64,000 nucleotides of DNA from Oscheius dolichura (taxonomy: Eukaryota; Nematoda; Chromadorea; Rhabditida; Rhabditidae): positions 3,906,001 through 3,970,000 of the forward strand of contig OW051497.1 in assembly GCA_932521035.1 (NCBI GenBank), given 5' to 3'. Below the pieces are notes generated by a model. The model had not been told where the DNA came from. It did no database searches and saw only the letters and a program-made list of their open reading frames with translations. Numbering within the stretch: position 1 is the stretch's first letter; each line of letters starts with the position of its first letter. A program made the position numbers and the translations under genes. This document shows positions 50,401 through 60,755 of this stretch, piece after piece.

Positions 50401-51055
50401 CGTTTTATGCCTTTCTTCCAGGTGTTCTCGACCCAGCAGCTTTGAATCTAGCTGCCCTGCAGAATGTGGCTCTAGCCAACGCACAGAGGGCGATGTACAT
50501 TCGAGCGAATCCTCTTCTGGCCCAATCTCTGTTGGCTGGACGTGGTTTGATTCCGGCTCTAGCACAACCATCCATGTCCCTTGGCCTCGGAGCCCAGATG
50601 GCTGCTCTTCACGGACAACCTCTGCTGGTCGGAGGAACTGCTGCTTCCCTCCCCCAGCAACAGGCAGCTTTAGCCGCTCAATTAGCTCAGGATCCAACTA
50701 CGGCCGCTCTGTTCAACCAACAGGCCGCTTTGGGTAAGTGGTGTGCTCTTCTAAATCAACAAGCAGCTATGGGTAAGTGATGTGCATTTCCCAGAGAGAT
50801 AAATGACTGGGGCAGAGTAACCTAGGCTACCAGTAGAGCAGACCCCTCCACGTTTAATGTGCATTGCTTTTGCAGGGGTTTTGGAAGTCTCGTTGCATGT
50901 TAACTAACTTTTCTTTTTCAGCTGGAACACGGATGCCCACCTCGGCTGACCAATTCCTCGGACATGCATTATCAGCAGCGGCTCTACCACAGGCCTACCA
51001 AATGGCAGCCGCCAATGCCTACAGACCGGGGATCAACCGCTTCACTCCGTACTAG
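47454..51055 (+). CDS. rbfox: RBFOX-family splicing regulator (5' exons may be missing)
   Basis: RNA-binding protein that recognises (U)GCAUG in introns and controls alternative exons, mainly in neurons and muscle. Exons: 47451-47598 (Gln/Ala-rich; first ATG 47454); 49072-about 49153; 49565-49704 (Gln-rich); 49854-49989, where the RRM begins [20 protein letters not shown] and reaches [10 protein letters not shown]; 50238 to about 50382, which continues [20 protein letters not shown] and [15 protein letters not shown]; then an Ala/Gln/Leu-rich exon and a last exon ending [10 protein letters not shown] at 51055. The split after ERGSK and the RNP motifs match Fox-1/A2BP1 exactly. The large introns (about 1.5 kb after exon 1) contrast with the neighbours and fit a heavily spliced gene. 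The original start codon may lie upstream of 47451. The penultimate exon has two donors 39 nt apart. Confidence 0.92.
48694..48699 (+). promoter_or_regulatory. TGCATG element in rbfox intron
   Basis: Consensus RBFOX binding site in the first large intron, about 370 nt upstream of the exon at 49072. It could support autoregulation. Confidence 0.35.
50894..50899 (+). promoter_or_regulatory. TGCATG element 22 nt before the last rbfox acceptor
   Basis: Consensus RBFOX site directly before the polypyrimidine tract and acceptor at 50921, downstream of the duplicated donors. The position fits autoregulated splicing. Confidence 0.4.
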
Positions 51056-51575
51056 TGCGGTTTCTTCCGATTCGTCCATTTGTCGTTCTATCTCTCTCTC
51101 CTCTTTGGTTTATTCTTCCCTGTATGATATCAGAGATTATATCACCCCCAACGAAATTCCAGTTCGGGATGTATTTATATCACACTGTAATCTTAGAAAC
51201 CCTTTTTTTGTTGGATTGCACGCTTATCCTGGCTGTAGAAGTCACTTATCCAACTACTAACCTTGTATTTTTATGGCCACCACTCTGCACTCTTCCTTCT
51301 TCTCTTCCCCACTTTGGTCATAATCTTTGTTACTCTTTATTTTATCTTTCTCAGCGTTAGATCACACCGGTTTTAAGCACGTCTATGGCTTTAAGACGCA
51401 TAATAATCATTGCAAAATTAACTATATCCCGTCAGACCTGTCCCTTATTATAGTGTGATGATCTCTTTTTTCTTTTATTTTTCGGTGGGCGGTACTATTG
51501 GTGCTTCTTGCTGATTGATGTGTTGCTAGAGTATTCATGAATGAAGCAAGCACTTCTCCTTTGTGTGCACTGTTG

Positions 51576-52446
51576 ATGCAACGCTCCGTGCTCATCCTCG
51601 CACTCGTTGGCTTCTCGTCAGCCCTTCGATGTCATCTTTATCATGACATAGTCGAAGCTGGAAAACGCATGGTTATCATCCCTGACAAATGTACCTCCGA
51701 TAAGTACTGCGTCCGTGCAACTTACAAGGTGCTTTTTATTCTGATCTCCTCCTCCCAAACGTGTGAACGCCTCCAACCTACACAATATAATAAAACGTGG
51801 TAATATTGAAAGTCATTTCGTGTAGTCCCCAAATTAAACAAGTTCAAAATGTGCTATAGGATGATTTTAATAAATTTGCATGTATTTTTGGTTGAAAGAG
51901 AGGCGCATTGTTTTCATTGTTAGTCTCCCAAATACTGTCCACTAGAATCTCCCATATTTCCTCGAGCGCTCGATTCCTGGATTTCCTTTGGTTTCGGTTT
52001 CTAAATTTCTTCTAAAGGGCCTCTATTTATCAAAATAATACGACTACTTACCAAAAGAATACGGTCCCCTCCTATTGTGAGCTAATGCAAACGAATTTCA
52101 CTGAATACCTCAAAAGAGAGGGGCACCTTCTGAAATTAATTACCAATGGGCGAAAACATCCTTCTGTCTTCTTTCACTAGCTCTTCCTTTTCAGGATAAC
52201 AACAAAAAGAAGAAGAACGGGTTCTCTCAGGGATGTGACCGGGTTGACTGTCTAGAATCGGAAAATCCCCTGAATACCGCGTGGAAGAGACGCCACGACA
52301 ACATGGTATGCAGAAAACATCGAGATTACGGTGAGAATGGAGAAGTCTGCTGCTGTACGACGGAACTTTGTAACAATGCCCCCACCTCGCCGCCTCTCCT
52401 TTTTGTAATAGCCCTATTTATAGTCTTTTTCCAATACTTTTCCTAG
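51576..52446 (+). CDS. Ly6/uPAR-like small secreted protein, probably GPI-anchored
   Basis: Three-finger-type surface protein. The start at 51576 (MQRSVLILALVGFSSALRC) gives a signal peptide; an in-frame Met at 51537 would only lengthen it. The cysteine pattern is RCHLYHDIV, CTSDKYCVRATYK, then after a 465-nt intron GCDRVDCLESENPLN, MVCRK, and finally EVCCCTTELCNNA. A terminal CC(x)n C-N is the Ly6/ET signature common in nematodes. The end is hydrophobic (PPLLFVIALFIVFFQYFS), as expected for a GPI addition signal. Nematode members modulate channels and receptors, but the target here is unknown. Confidence 0.78.
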
Positions 52447-53525
52447 GAGAGATCTTTCAGCCATATTGACAGTTGCTAGCCATGTTTTGCTCAGGTCGTC
52501 GTCACTGCGTTTATATGTGTCTATATAAATTGTCGAGCCTTAGAATCCTCTTATTTTGTCCGAGACAAGATCCCAGGAAAAGCAACACTATAAAATGTAT
52601 GGCATATGGGTATGGTCCTCCTTAAAACGACGTACACATGACGTCTCAGTGATGATCGCCAAACTTCCGGTTACGCAATGAATGGAGAGGCATTTTGAAT
52701 TGAAAATGAAGTGTGATACAACGCGGGTCAACTTCCGGGTAAGGGACAGAGCCCTGCCATCTCGTAATTATCCCCACTTGAGCCAGAGACCATTCATGAA
52801 TAGAAGATGCTAGATAATGTGAAATGCCCCTCAGTCACGAAAACACTCGCTCAGGGAAAACTTCGCTTGTTTGGAATGATCTCTCCCACACGGCAAATTT
52901 GTACAAACATCAATCATTGAGTTACCATGGGTCTGACAGAAGTTTAATCTTTATATAGAAAAGTAGAAGTAAATACACACATCGATTGTGGAAACGCCCT
53001 CGCGATATGAGGAGATTGAGCAATACGACAGCGAGTCCGCTTATTTTTAATATTTTCGGTAGAATATAAACCGTGAAGGAACGAGGAGGAGCTAGTCTGA
53101 GAAGAATCACCTCCATTTCTTTAAAGCAATCGTTAATCTTTTGAACAGTTTATTACACTTCGATAGATTACGCTCAATTCTACCCAGAATGAGGCTCTGC
53201 TAGCTGTTTACACAGCGACGAGAGGCCGAAGAGGAGAGCTTGGGTCCCGAAACGGTCCCTTTCTTTGGTACGCGGTCTCCGGATCAGCTGATGGTTCTAA
53301 TCGGTTTCCCGCATTCAAAATATTACTTTTCTTTATTTTTAATATCTTCAATAAACATAATTTTTGCAAGAGAATTTTAAATGGCAAATGTATTAGATTC
53401 CGTTGGGGGCCCGTGCTTTAAAATCATTTCATTTTGAACCTCTTATATTGAATTTTTTTCTTTTTAATTTGCATAAAAATAGGCTACATATTTCCTAATC
53501 AACAACTCTATTTTTAGAGACTTGT
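52447..53525. other. Intergenic between Ly6-like and RMND5 genes
   Basis: About 1.1 kb, AT-rich towards the end. No coding sequence or RNA gene is recognised. Confidence 0.45.
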
Positions 53526-56502
53526 ATGTCATCAGAAGATGCCGAAATGACCAGACGTCACAGTATGGCCGTAGACATCACCGATCCTGAACCTGAGGAT
53601 GAATCGTGAGTATATTTCATTTAGTTTTTATTACCCACATTTATTAACAGCTTTGAAAGATTGTTTTGCAACCATCGATTGAGTGTAAAGCTGGAAAGTG
53701 CGAAGCATTGCAAAACAAAAACGTTATGTTGTGAATTTAGCATTATACGCCAAGTTTTACTTGCAAAAATGCGTTTGCCGACTTATTAACAAGTTCTGAT
53801 ACTGAAATATAGATAAATTATCCTTACTTCAAAACTTGTCTGCCTATTTGAAGCGTTTGTAGTCGTAACAACGAAGAAATGATAAGAGATCGCGAATTTT
53901 GCTTCGTTGAAACAGAATACTCCAAAAAAAGTTTCGGAACTGTTAGAAAGCTGATACCAAATTGAATATACATTTTACAAATGTGAATTAAGGATAATTA
54001 TCTAGGAAAATCTAAATGTTAGACAAGATTTACTGCGTAATAAATTTTTATAACAACCAAAAACGTCAATAATTAATGACTACATAATAATCAATTATTT
54101 TGTACTTGTACACGTTTTTTTTGTAATTTTCAATAGCCGTTCGTACATTCAATTCCATTTGTGGCCTTAGTTGCGATTCGCTTTGCTCAGATAATTCTAT
54201 CGGAGTCGGGACGCGGAGGCAGAGACGCAGGCAGAACTGTGAGGTGTAATACTTTTCTGTCTGGTACTGTAGACCCGCCCCTTAGGCAGGGCAGCGCTGC
54301 GTGCATTCGTTCTGCGCCCAGTCGTCCACCAACCCTCCCGACTCCGCTAGCGCTGGCTCGCGGTTTTCCCCTTGATCTGAGAGGAATTGACATCTGAGAT
54401 CATTGTGAAAGCCACTAGCACCTAGCCACCAGGAATCCGCCACGTATTCTGTCTATTTCAGAGAGGCCGAAGTAGATGTTCTCGACCAGATTGAGAAAGA
54501 CGTAAACGAGCTACGAGAGCGTAGTAAAAAGTTCGCAGAGCGATGGGAGGACAGTATTACGGCCATAGAGAATAAATTTCAACAGTACGAAAAAGCTCTG
54601 TTTGCTCCCGAAGTCGATAAACTGTTTGTGATTGGGCAACAAATGGTGAATACGCTGATGAAGAGAGCCAACAAGGAATCGAAGGACGCTATCGTCGACC
54701 ACAAGGATCTCCATGCTCCCGTGTCGCGAATAGGAAAAACGATAGATCGCAGCATGACAAAAAGCATATCAGAATTGATGAAACAGGAAAAGGACCTGGA
54801 GACTGACCCCAAAAATCAACGACTGGCAGAGCGTATGATTGCCGATTATCTGGTGACCGCCGGGTTGATTTCCGCTGCAGAAGAACTGGATAAGGTTTGT
54901 ATCACTTCCGCAGTCGGCGTTTTTTGATGTCTTTTGTAAAGCAGCCCGAACGGTTTGGCAATCGATTATCCCTAGCTGCGTTCGCTGCAGTTCTTTGCCG
55001 TGTGGCGCAGAAATCGATGACGCATTCATATTCGTAACCACCCAGACACTATTGTATCCAAATGTCTCGGAAGACTCATTGAAAGCGTTTCATCTCTGTA
55101 TACTGTAGACAGTGAAAAGCACCAGCCGCCAAATACAGCGGCAGTCTAGACAGATTTTCCCACAAAAGCAATCTCAAACAACAGCAATGGAATTTATTAG
55201 CCACGACATCAATTGAAGGGATATTTTATAGGAAGCCGGCCTGAACGGAGTCGTCAATTACCGTTCCTATGACGAGACCGAGATTAGGACTATCCACGAA
55301 GCTATGGAGAATCAAAGTGCTCAGCCAGCACTGGAGTGGCTGGATAAGAATGCTCCCGAGGAGACTCATCTTCGTTGTGATCTCCTGAAGCAGATTATTA
55401 TAGAATATTTGCGAGTAGGTGGGTGTATCGGCCCTATCTGTCTGACAGTTTTATGCCCGGGCAATCAATTGGCACACTCGTTCACATTGTTTTTGCAGGT
55501 AACAAGCCGGCTGCGATGGCCAAGATGAAAGAGATGGCCTCCTTCGGGTTTAACCGGCAGATGCAGGAAGTCTCAAGGGCTCTGAGTCTTGGTCCGAATA
55601 ATGCTCTGTGCAATAGTTTGTTCTCGGAGGAGGTGTGGCCGACCCTTCTCGCTCGACTATCGCAAGTTATCTATCAAGCGGACAGCAGCCTTGACGAACT
55701 GTAAGTCCATTGATATATTGGTGGCCGTTACGGTAGTAGATCGGGTCAAAACTTGAGAAGAACTTTTTCGGCACGAAGGAATGTGTAGACGGTGTTTTTC
55801 GCGAGACGGTAAGACAAACTGCTGGCCCCTGCGCACGAACGATTGTTTGGCTAGGGTCATTTATCCGGTTGGACGGCCATGTACGCATTTGGAACTATTG
55901 GACCCTTTTATAGAGGATGATGTATTTATTACAGGCTGGAAATGGGTGGAGATGCATGCATCAAAATGCTCGGAATAAAGAAGCAATTGAGGAAAGATCA
56001 CATCTTCACGTCTGATGAGCTGCCTGTTCAAATCCCAGCCAAGAAAACAGTCCACAATACCTTCACTTGTCCCATTCTACGTGCCCAGGCAACAGAAAAT
56101 AATCCTCCTATGCGACTGCTTTGTGGCCACGTCATTTCCAAAGACGCGTTGACGAAATTGAGCCAACCGAATAGGTTTGTCCTAAATACCTGCTTCATCC
56201 TTACCGGAAGGTGGTCGGGCGTGGCAGTGGGCGAGACGCAGCATATGTAAAGAGCCGACAACTAGCTTTCACGATGATCTCAGAAGCGTTATAACTCTCA
56301 GATCATGGGGAAAGCCGGCTGCCGGCCCGGCCGTGCTGTTGGAAGCAAACTGCGACGCCCTCCCAGGGCCGTGGGCGGCGCCTATCGGCATCGATTGATC
56401 GGCCAGCCCTGATGACCTTTACTCTTCAGGAATTACCGGGTGAAGTGCCCTTACTGCCCTACTGAAGGTACAAATCATGACGCTAAGCTGGTCATTTTTT
56501 GA
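53526..56502 (+). CDS. rmnd5: RMND5 (GID/CTLH E3 ubiquitin ligase RING subunit)
   Basis: Catalytic RING-like subunit of the GID/CTLH ligase, paired with MAEA. The first exon (53526, MSSEDAEMTRRHSMAVDITD) is joined over an 850-nt intron to EVDVLDQIEKDVNELRERSK. Next come DHKDLHAPVSRIGKTIDRSM, a block shared with RMND5A; the LisH-like MIADYLVTAGLISAAEELDK; CTLH/CRA helices (LGPNNALCNSLFSEEVW is in this part); and the degenerate RING, CPILRAQATENNPPMRLLCG then HVISKDAL, completed by KCPYCPTEG and ending AKLVIF at 56502. The RING matches RMND5A, with its missing canonical cysteines. The first exon is less conserved, so its assignment is less certain than the rest. Introns before the RING exons are 160-340 nt. 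Confidence 0.9.
54187..54393. other. GC-rich block inside the first RMND5 intron
   Basis: About 200 bp markedly richer in G+C than the AT-rich flanks (53640-54150). It could be an internal promoter or a foreign insertion. No gene is recognised. Confidence 0.4.
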
Positions 56503-57398
56503 AAATCCCCAGAGAAGAAAGTCTACGATTGGGGAGCTGGTGTCCCTCTGACCGAGTATCGATGTGCATGATAATGTCTAGGCATCTCAATGGGTTGTAT
56601 CTGCATGTAATAAATTATTGGATTGTAGCCCCGCAACAACCTCCAATTACAGTTCTTGGGATTGTTGACCTTGCTAATTTGCATATGTAGAGGGTAAAAC
56701 TGGCGCCGATTACATTTCGAGTGGCCTCCCGTCGAGCAGCAAGAAACGGGAGGGGTATCTCCCCGAGCCAATCCAAAAATATCCGTCTACTTCCCCCATA
56801 CAACTGTTCCCTTTGTTGCGCCGTCGGTGGGCACCCGTTTGATCAGCACAATCGATTGCAGGCCCTCGATGTCTGTGATAACAATGCCGGACAGAGACAC
56901 AACGGTGCCCTTTTGATAACAGTAGCCGGGAATCCTACTATACGGTCTTCTTACTGGCAATCTGTTCCCGGGCCATCATAAATAGCGGCCGATGGAGTAT
57001 GCGATATTGATGAGGATTGATTTACAGCGCTTACGGGCTATCGTCAACGTTCGTCTGAGTGCCACATGTGGCCGACGGGGTCCTTGGCAGACTTTGCACA
57101 CTCTCGGGAGGCTGTAAAGCAGGTAGTTCAGCATATCTGGCCAGGGGAGCGGGCGAAAAATAGGAAATTCGGTTGATTGTCTTCATATGACCGCAGATTG
57201 CGAAGACAGTGGAAAGCTACCTGAAGAGGACCAAAACGCGCTCATCCATATAACCAGAACCATTCAATTTTGCTATTACACTAAGGCTCTGTTTTACCAA
57301 AATCGATGGATCACCAACATCTTAACGTTTAGTCGAATATCCGGCGGTTAGCGGCAGTCACTTAGCCTCCTCCCCGGAAATGGCAGTCCTCCTCCAAC
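56503..57398. other. Intergenic upstream of guanylate cyclase
   Basis: About 900 bp. Short open frames here lack motifs. Confidence 0.45.
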
Positions 57399-60298
57399 AT
57401 GTATGGCCTCATCATCGATCATATTATCACTTATATTCGAGAAAGATATGGTGAAAACTCCTGGACGGAAATCAAGGTAAGTCCCTCTTTACAAGTCGAT
57501 TCGGAAGACCCGAAGGGATCTGATAGCGGTTTGAGTGACAGGGAACCTTGTCCTGATCGCTATCGGAAGTTACGTAGTCCAGCAAAGATTGATTCAGTAT
57601 GTGTCGGGAGTGGAGCAGGATGCGTACACGATGGACGAGTACTATTCCGAAGGACTGGCCCATAAAATCATTTGGGCCTGCCGCGATGTGACAGGAGAAT
57701 CCGTCGATACACTGATGACCAACATCGGCTACAGTTTTTATAGATTTCTGGCAAAATACGAGTTCAACAAGGTCATTGCAAGAAGTTTTCTGATCCGCAG
57801 AGGTTTTCAGATAGTTCGAGTGCTGGGAAGGACGTTCCCACAGTTTTTGAACGGTCTAGACAACCTTCACGAATATCTCCGATTTACTTTCCCAAAGCTA
57901 AAGCCGCCGTCCTTTTATTGTGAACACGAAAGCAGGACGGGGCTGACACTGCACTACAGGTGAGATCAAAGGGCAAAGAGGAAGAGGAAATTCTCTCGAA
58001 AAATGCTAATCGTGTGTGGTAACATAAGCGCATGCAGGAATCGAATCCTCTGATATGGTGCCGCCGTACAGTAGAGTACACAGAGCCTCGTTTGCCTAAC
58101 CTGCTACCGACTAAACAGAGCAGCAGCCATCGCCGACGACCACTCGTCGTGAACTAAATGGTCCCGATCAGACAGATACAACAAGACGGACAATTCATTG
58201 AGTTTGTTGCGCAATTCGAGTAGACTGAACGACCGAACAACGATGCTCTGGAATGTCAATATTAGGTTCCAACCACGTGTACCTAGCAAAAACACGGGTT
58301 TTCTGAAAAAAGACTAGTTCAGAAGTAAGAGAAGAGGATTCATTCATTACGTGCAAGGACAAATAAAAAATATCGCCAAGGAGCTCTTTCAAACCGAGGT
58401 CGAGATAGAATTACTCGACCACGAACACGACAACAGTATGGAACACGTCATTATGCGGCTTCACTTCAATAATCCTCATTTTAGCAAGCAGGTAACAGCT
58501 GTAACCGCTCGAATAGACCTCTCCCCCTAGGACAATAGATATGCGGCCATGACAGCCCATCTCCAGGATACCATCAAGATCACTTCAGACATCTTCTTCG
58601 ACATTTTCCCTTTTATTATCGTCTTCAATAGAGGAATGCGGATAAGGTGCCAAGAGTTTATAGTCCAGGTTGATTCGTTTCTAGAAATGTGGGTATGGGC
58701 CTCCTTCGGGTGATGTCTAACCTCGTCGGGAAGAAAGTAAACCAACAATTCCTCTTAATGAGACCGTTTATTCGCTTCAGATGGGAAGAGGTGGGAGTAG
58801 TTTGTGTGGCAGGCATATCCTGTTCAGATTATGGTTCACTCCAATAACATTTTCGAGCTAATGTCGGCGGAAGTCATCTGCGAGGACGAGGACCTCCTGC
58901 TAACTATCAGTGCTTCTGACCCACAACAGAGTGAGAGGCTCTAATGTTTATAAAGGAGCCAGATTGTAGTGAGCGAGGAGCGGAATAGAATGTCGGACTC
59001 TGAAAAGGAGAAATACTTGTCTTTGAAGGGGCAGATGTTTTATATGGAAGAATGGGAGAGCATTTGCTTTATGGGAACTCCTGTGTAATATGACTCGCTA
59101 CTTCTGATCGACTTGTTTAGAATGATGAACTTGAACCAGATGTACAAATCAGGACTGTTCATTAATGACTTCGCCCTGCATGATAGTAGCCGTGATCTGG
59201 TTTTGGCCAGTACTCAACAAGCTGCTGAATTGAAACTGCTACTTCACCAAGTTTGCAGAGTTTTAATAGTTTACTGGCTTATTTCAGGAAGCACAAAAGA
59301 GTCAGAATATGAACGACAACATGAAGCGACTGAAGAAAGAGCGAAGGAAGGCAGATCGGTTGTTGTATCAAATGCTCCCCCGCAGTGTTGCTAATATGTT
59401 GAGAAATGGAGAAAGCGCCATTGCCTGTTGCGAGGTAAACTGACTGCCCTAATCACGTCTTCTCCTTTCTAGAGCTTCGAGTCGGTCACCGTCCTTCAAA
59501 CAGATATTGTCGGCTTTACAACTATATGCAGTGCAATGAGTCCCATGGAAGTTGTTGATCTCTTGAACGACATCTATACCCGATTTGACAAAGCTATTGT
59601 TCAACATGGCATTTATAAGGTTATTCGTCTGGGAAACTTCAATCTTCATTGCCATCCAGGTCGAGACAATCGGGGATGCTTATATAGTGGTTTCTGGAGC
59701 TCCGACTAGAAGCTCGAACCACCCTATTTATGCGTTAGACTGTGCTAGGTCTTTTATAAACGAATGCGCCGCCGTGGATCAAAGCCGTGTGAACCAGACG
59801 ATCAATATACGGCAAGGATAGCCATACACAAAATGAAATCTAAGTCTTCAGGGCAGGGGTTCACAGTGGGTCTGTAGTTGCCGGAGTGGTGGGTCTAAAA
59901 ATGCCAAGGTACTGCCTTTTCGGTGATACAGTAACATTAGCTACTGCAATGGAGGCCAGCTCTAAAGTCAGTTTATTCATAAATTACGCTAGTAGTGCTC
60001 ATTTGCAGCCTATGAAAATCCTTGTTAGCTCCGCTACCGTCGCTAAAGCCGAAGAAGCGGATCAAGGAAAATTCGAGTTTGGATCTGCTAAAATTTATGA
60101 AATAAAGGCATTACGCATGGAGAGATATAACCAACAGATTTAAAGAATGGTGTCTCGATCTCTGGCCAATTCTTGTTGGATCGGAAGGGACCTGCTCGAA
60201 TGCCTACACCACGGCTATCGGAGAGCGCCACCTTTGAAGAAGAGGCAGAAGACGAGGACGAGCAAGAAGAAGATAAGGAGGTAGAGAACACACTCTAA
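57399..60298 (+). CDS. Atypical soluble guanylate cyclase subunit (heme-binding, gas-sensing type)
   Basis: Cytosolic cyclase related to C. elegans GCY-31 to GCY-37 and Drosophila Gyc88E, which sense O2. The start [20 protein letters not shown] opens an H-NOX domain with the proximal heme His in [14 protein letters not shown] and the Y-x-S-x-R motif in HYRSKR. Then come an H-NOXA domain ([31 protein letters not shown]), a coiled-coil ([20 protein letters not shown]) and the catalytic domain: [20 protein letters not shown] and [15 protein letters not shown] keep both metal-binding Asp. The stretch [12 protein letters not shown] replaces the usual GDTVNTASRMES, so the transition-state Asn and Arg are Thr and Ala, as in alpha-type subunits. 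A GC-AG intron at 59812-59851 is needed to read [13 protein letters not shown]. The C-terminal acidic tail to 60298 also needs a GC-AG intron (60108-60145); without it the protein ends at 60143. Confidence 0.9.
58028..58130 (-). other. Possible tRNA-derived (SINE-like) remnant in a guanylate cyclase intron
   Basis: The 360-nt intron (about 57961-58320) carries on the minus strand tagtcggtagcagg, similar to a tRNA D-arm/A box, and about 70 nt later gattcgattcc, 10 of 11 positions of the B-box consensus. Stems do not fold into a complete tRNA, so this is a decayed tRNA-like sequence at most. Confidence 0.25.
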
Positions 60299-60755
60299 TT
60301 AGAGTAAGAACTTCTTTTAGCTGGTCCATGGTAGAACAACCCCTACCACCCTGGCAGCAGTGGAGCTCCAGAAACGTAGTTCTATATATACACCGATATC
60401 TGATGCCGAAATTGAGACGTTTTCGCGTTCTTCCAGCCGTGTTTTCCGCTCTGATACTGTTCCCAACAGCCCTCATTTCCCGGCCAAAAAGCCATCTTAA
60501 TGTTCACTATTCACGTACCAATAAATATCTGAGTTCCCGTTGTGGATGTTTTGTTTTCTTGGGCATAATGGATTTTTTGTAAACCAGTAACACGAGCTGG
60601 TGTCATAAAAGGTAAATATTGTAATTGGTGCGGCCAGGTATGGGAACTGCCATTTGGATTAAGGTTTCGCTTGAAATCCGATATTGGAGGTGGGGAGCGG
60701 TGCACGCCGTCCTGCATTTCCGTTTTCGTCTGTACCCAATGAGAATACCTAATCA
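60299..60755. other. Intergenic between guanylate cyclase and Ir25a-like gene
   Basis: About 460 bp with no feature recognised beyond expected 3' UTR and promoter. Confidence 0.45.

Noticed and set aside
50185-50697. 170-codon minus-strand frame over rbfox
   Set aside because: It is the antisense of the conserved RRM and Ala/Gln-rich exons; codon content of the plus strand explains it.
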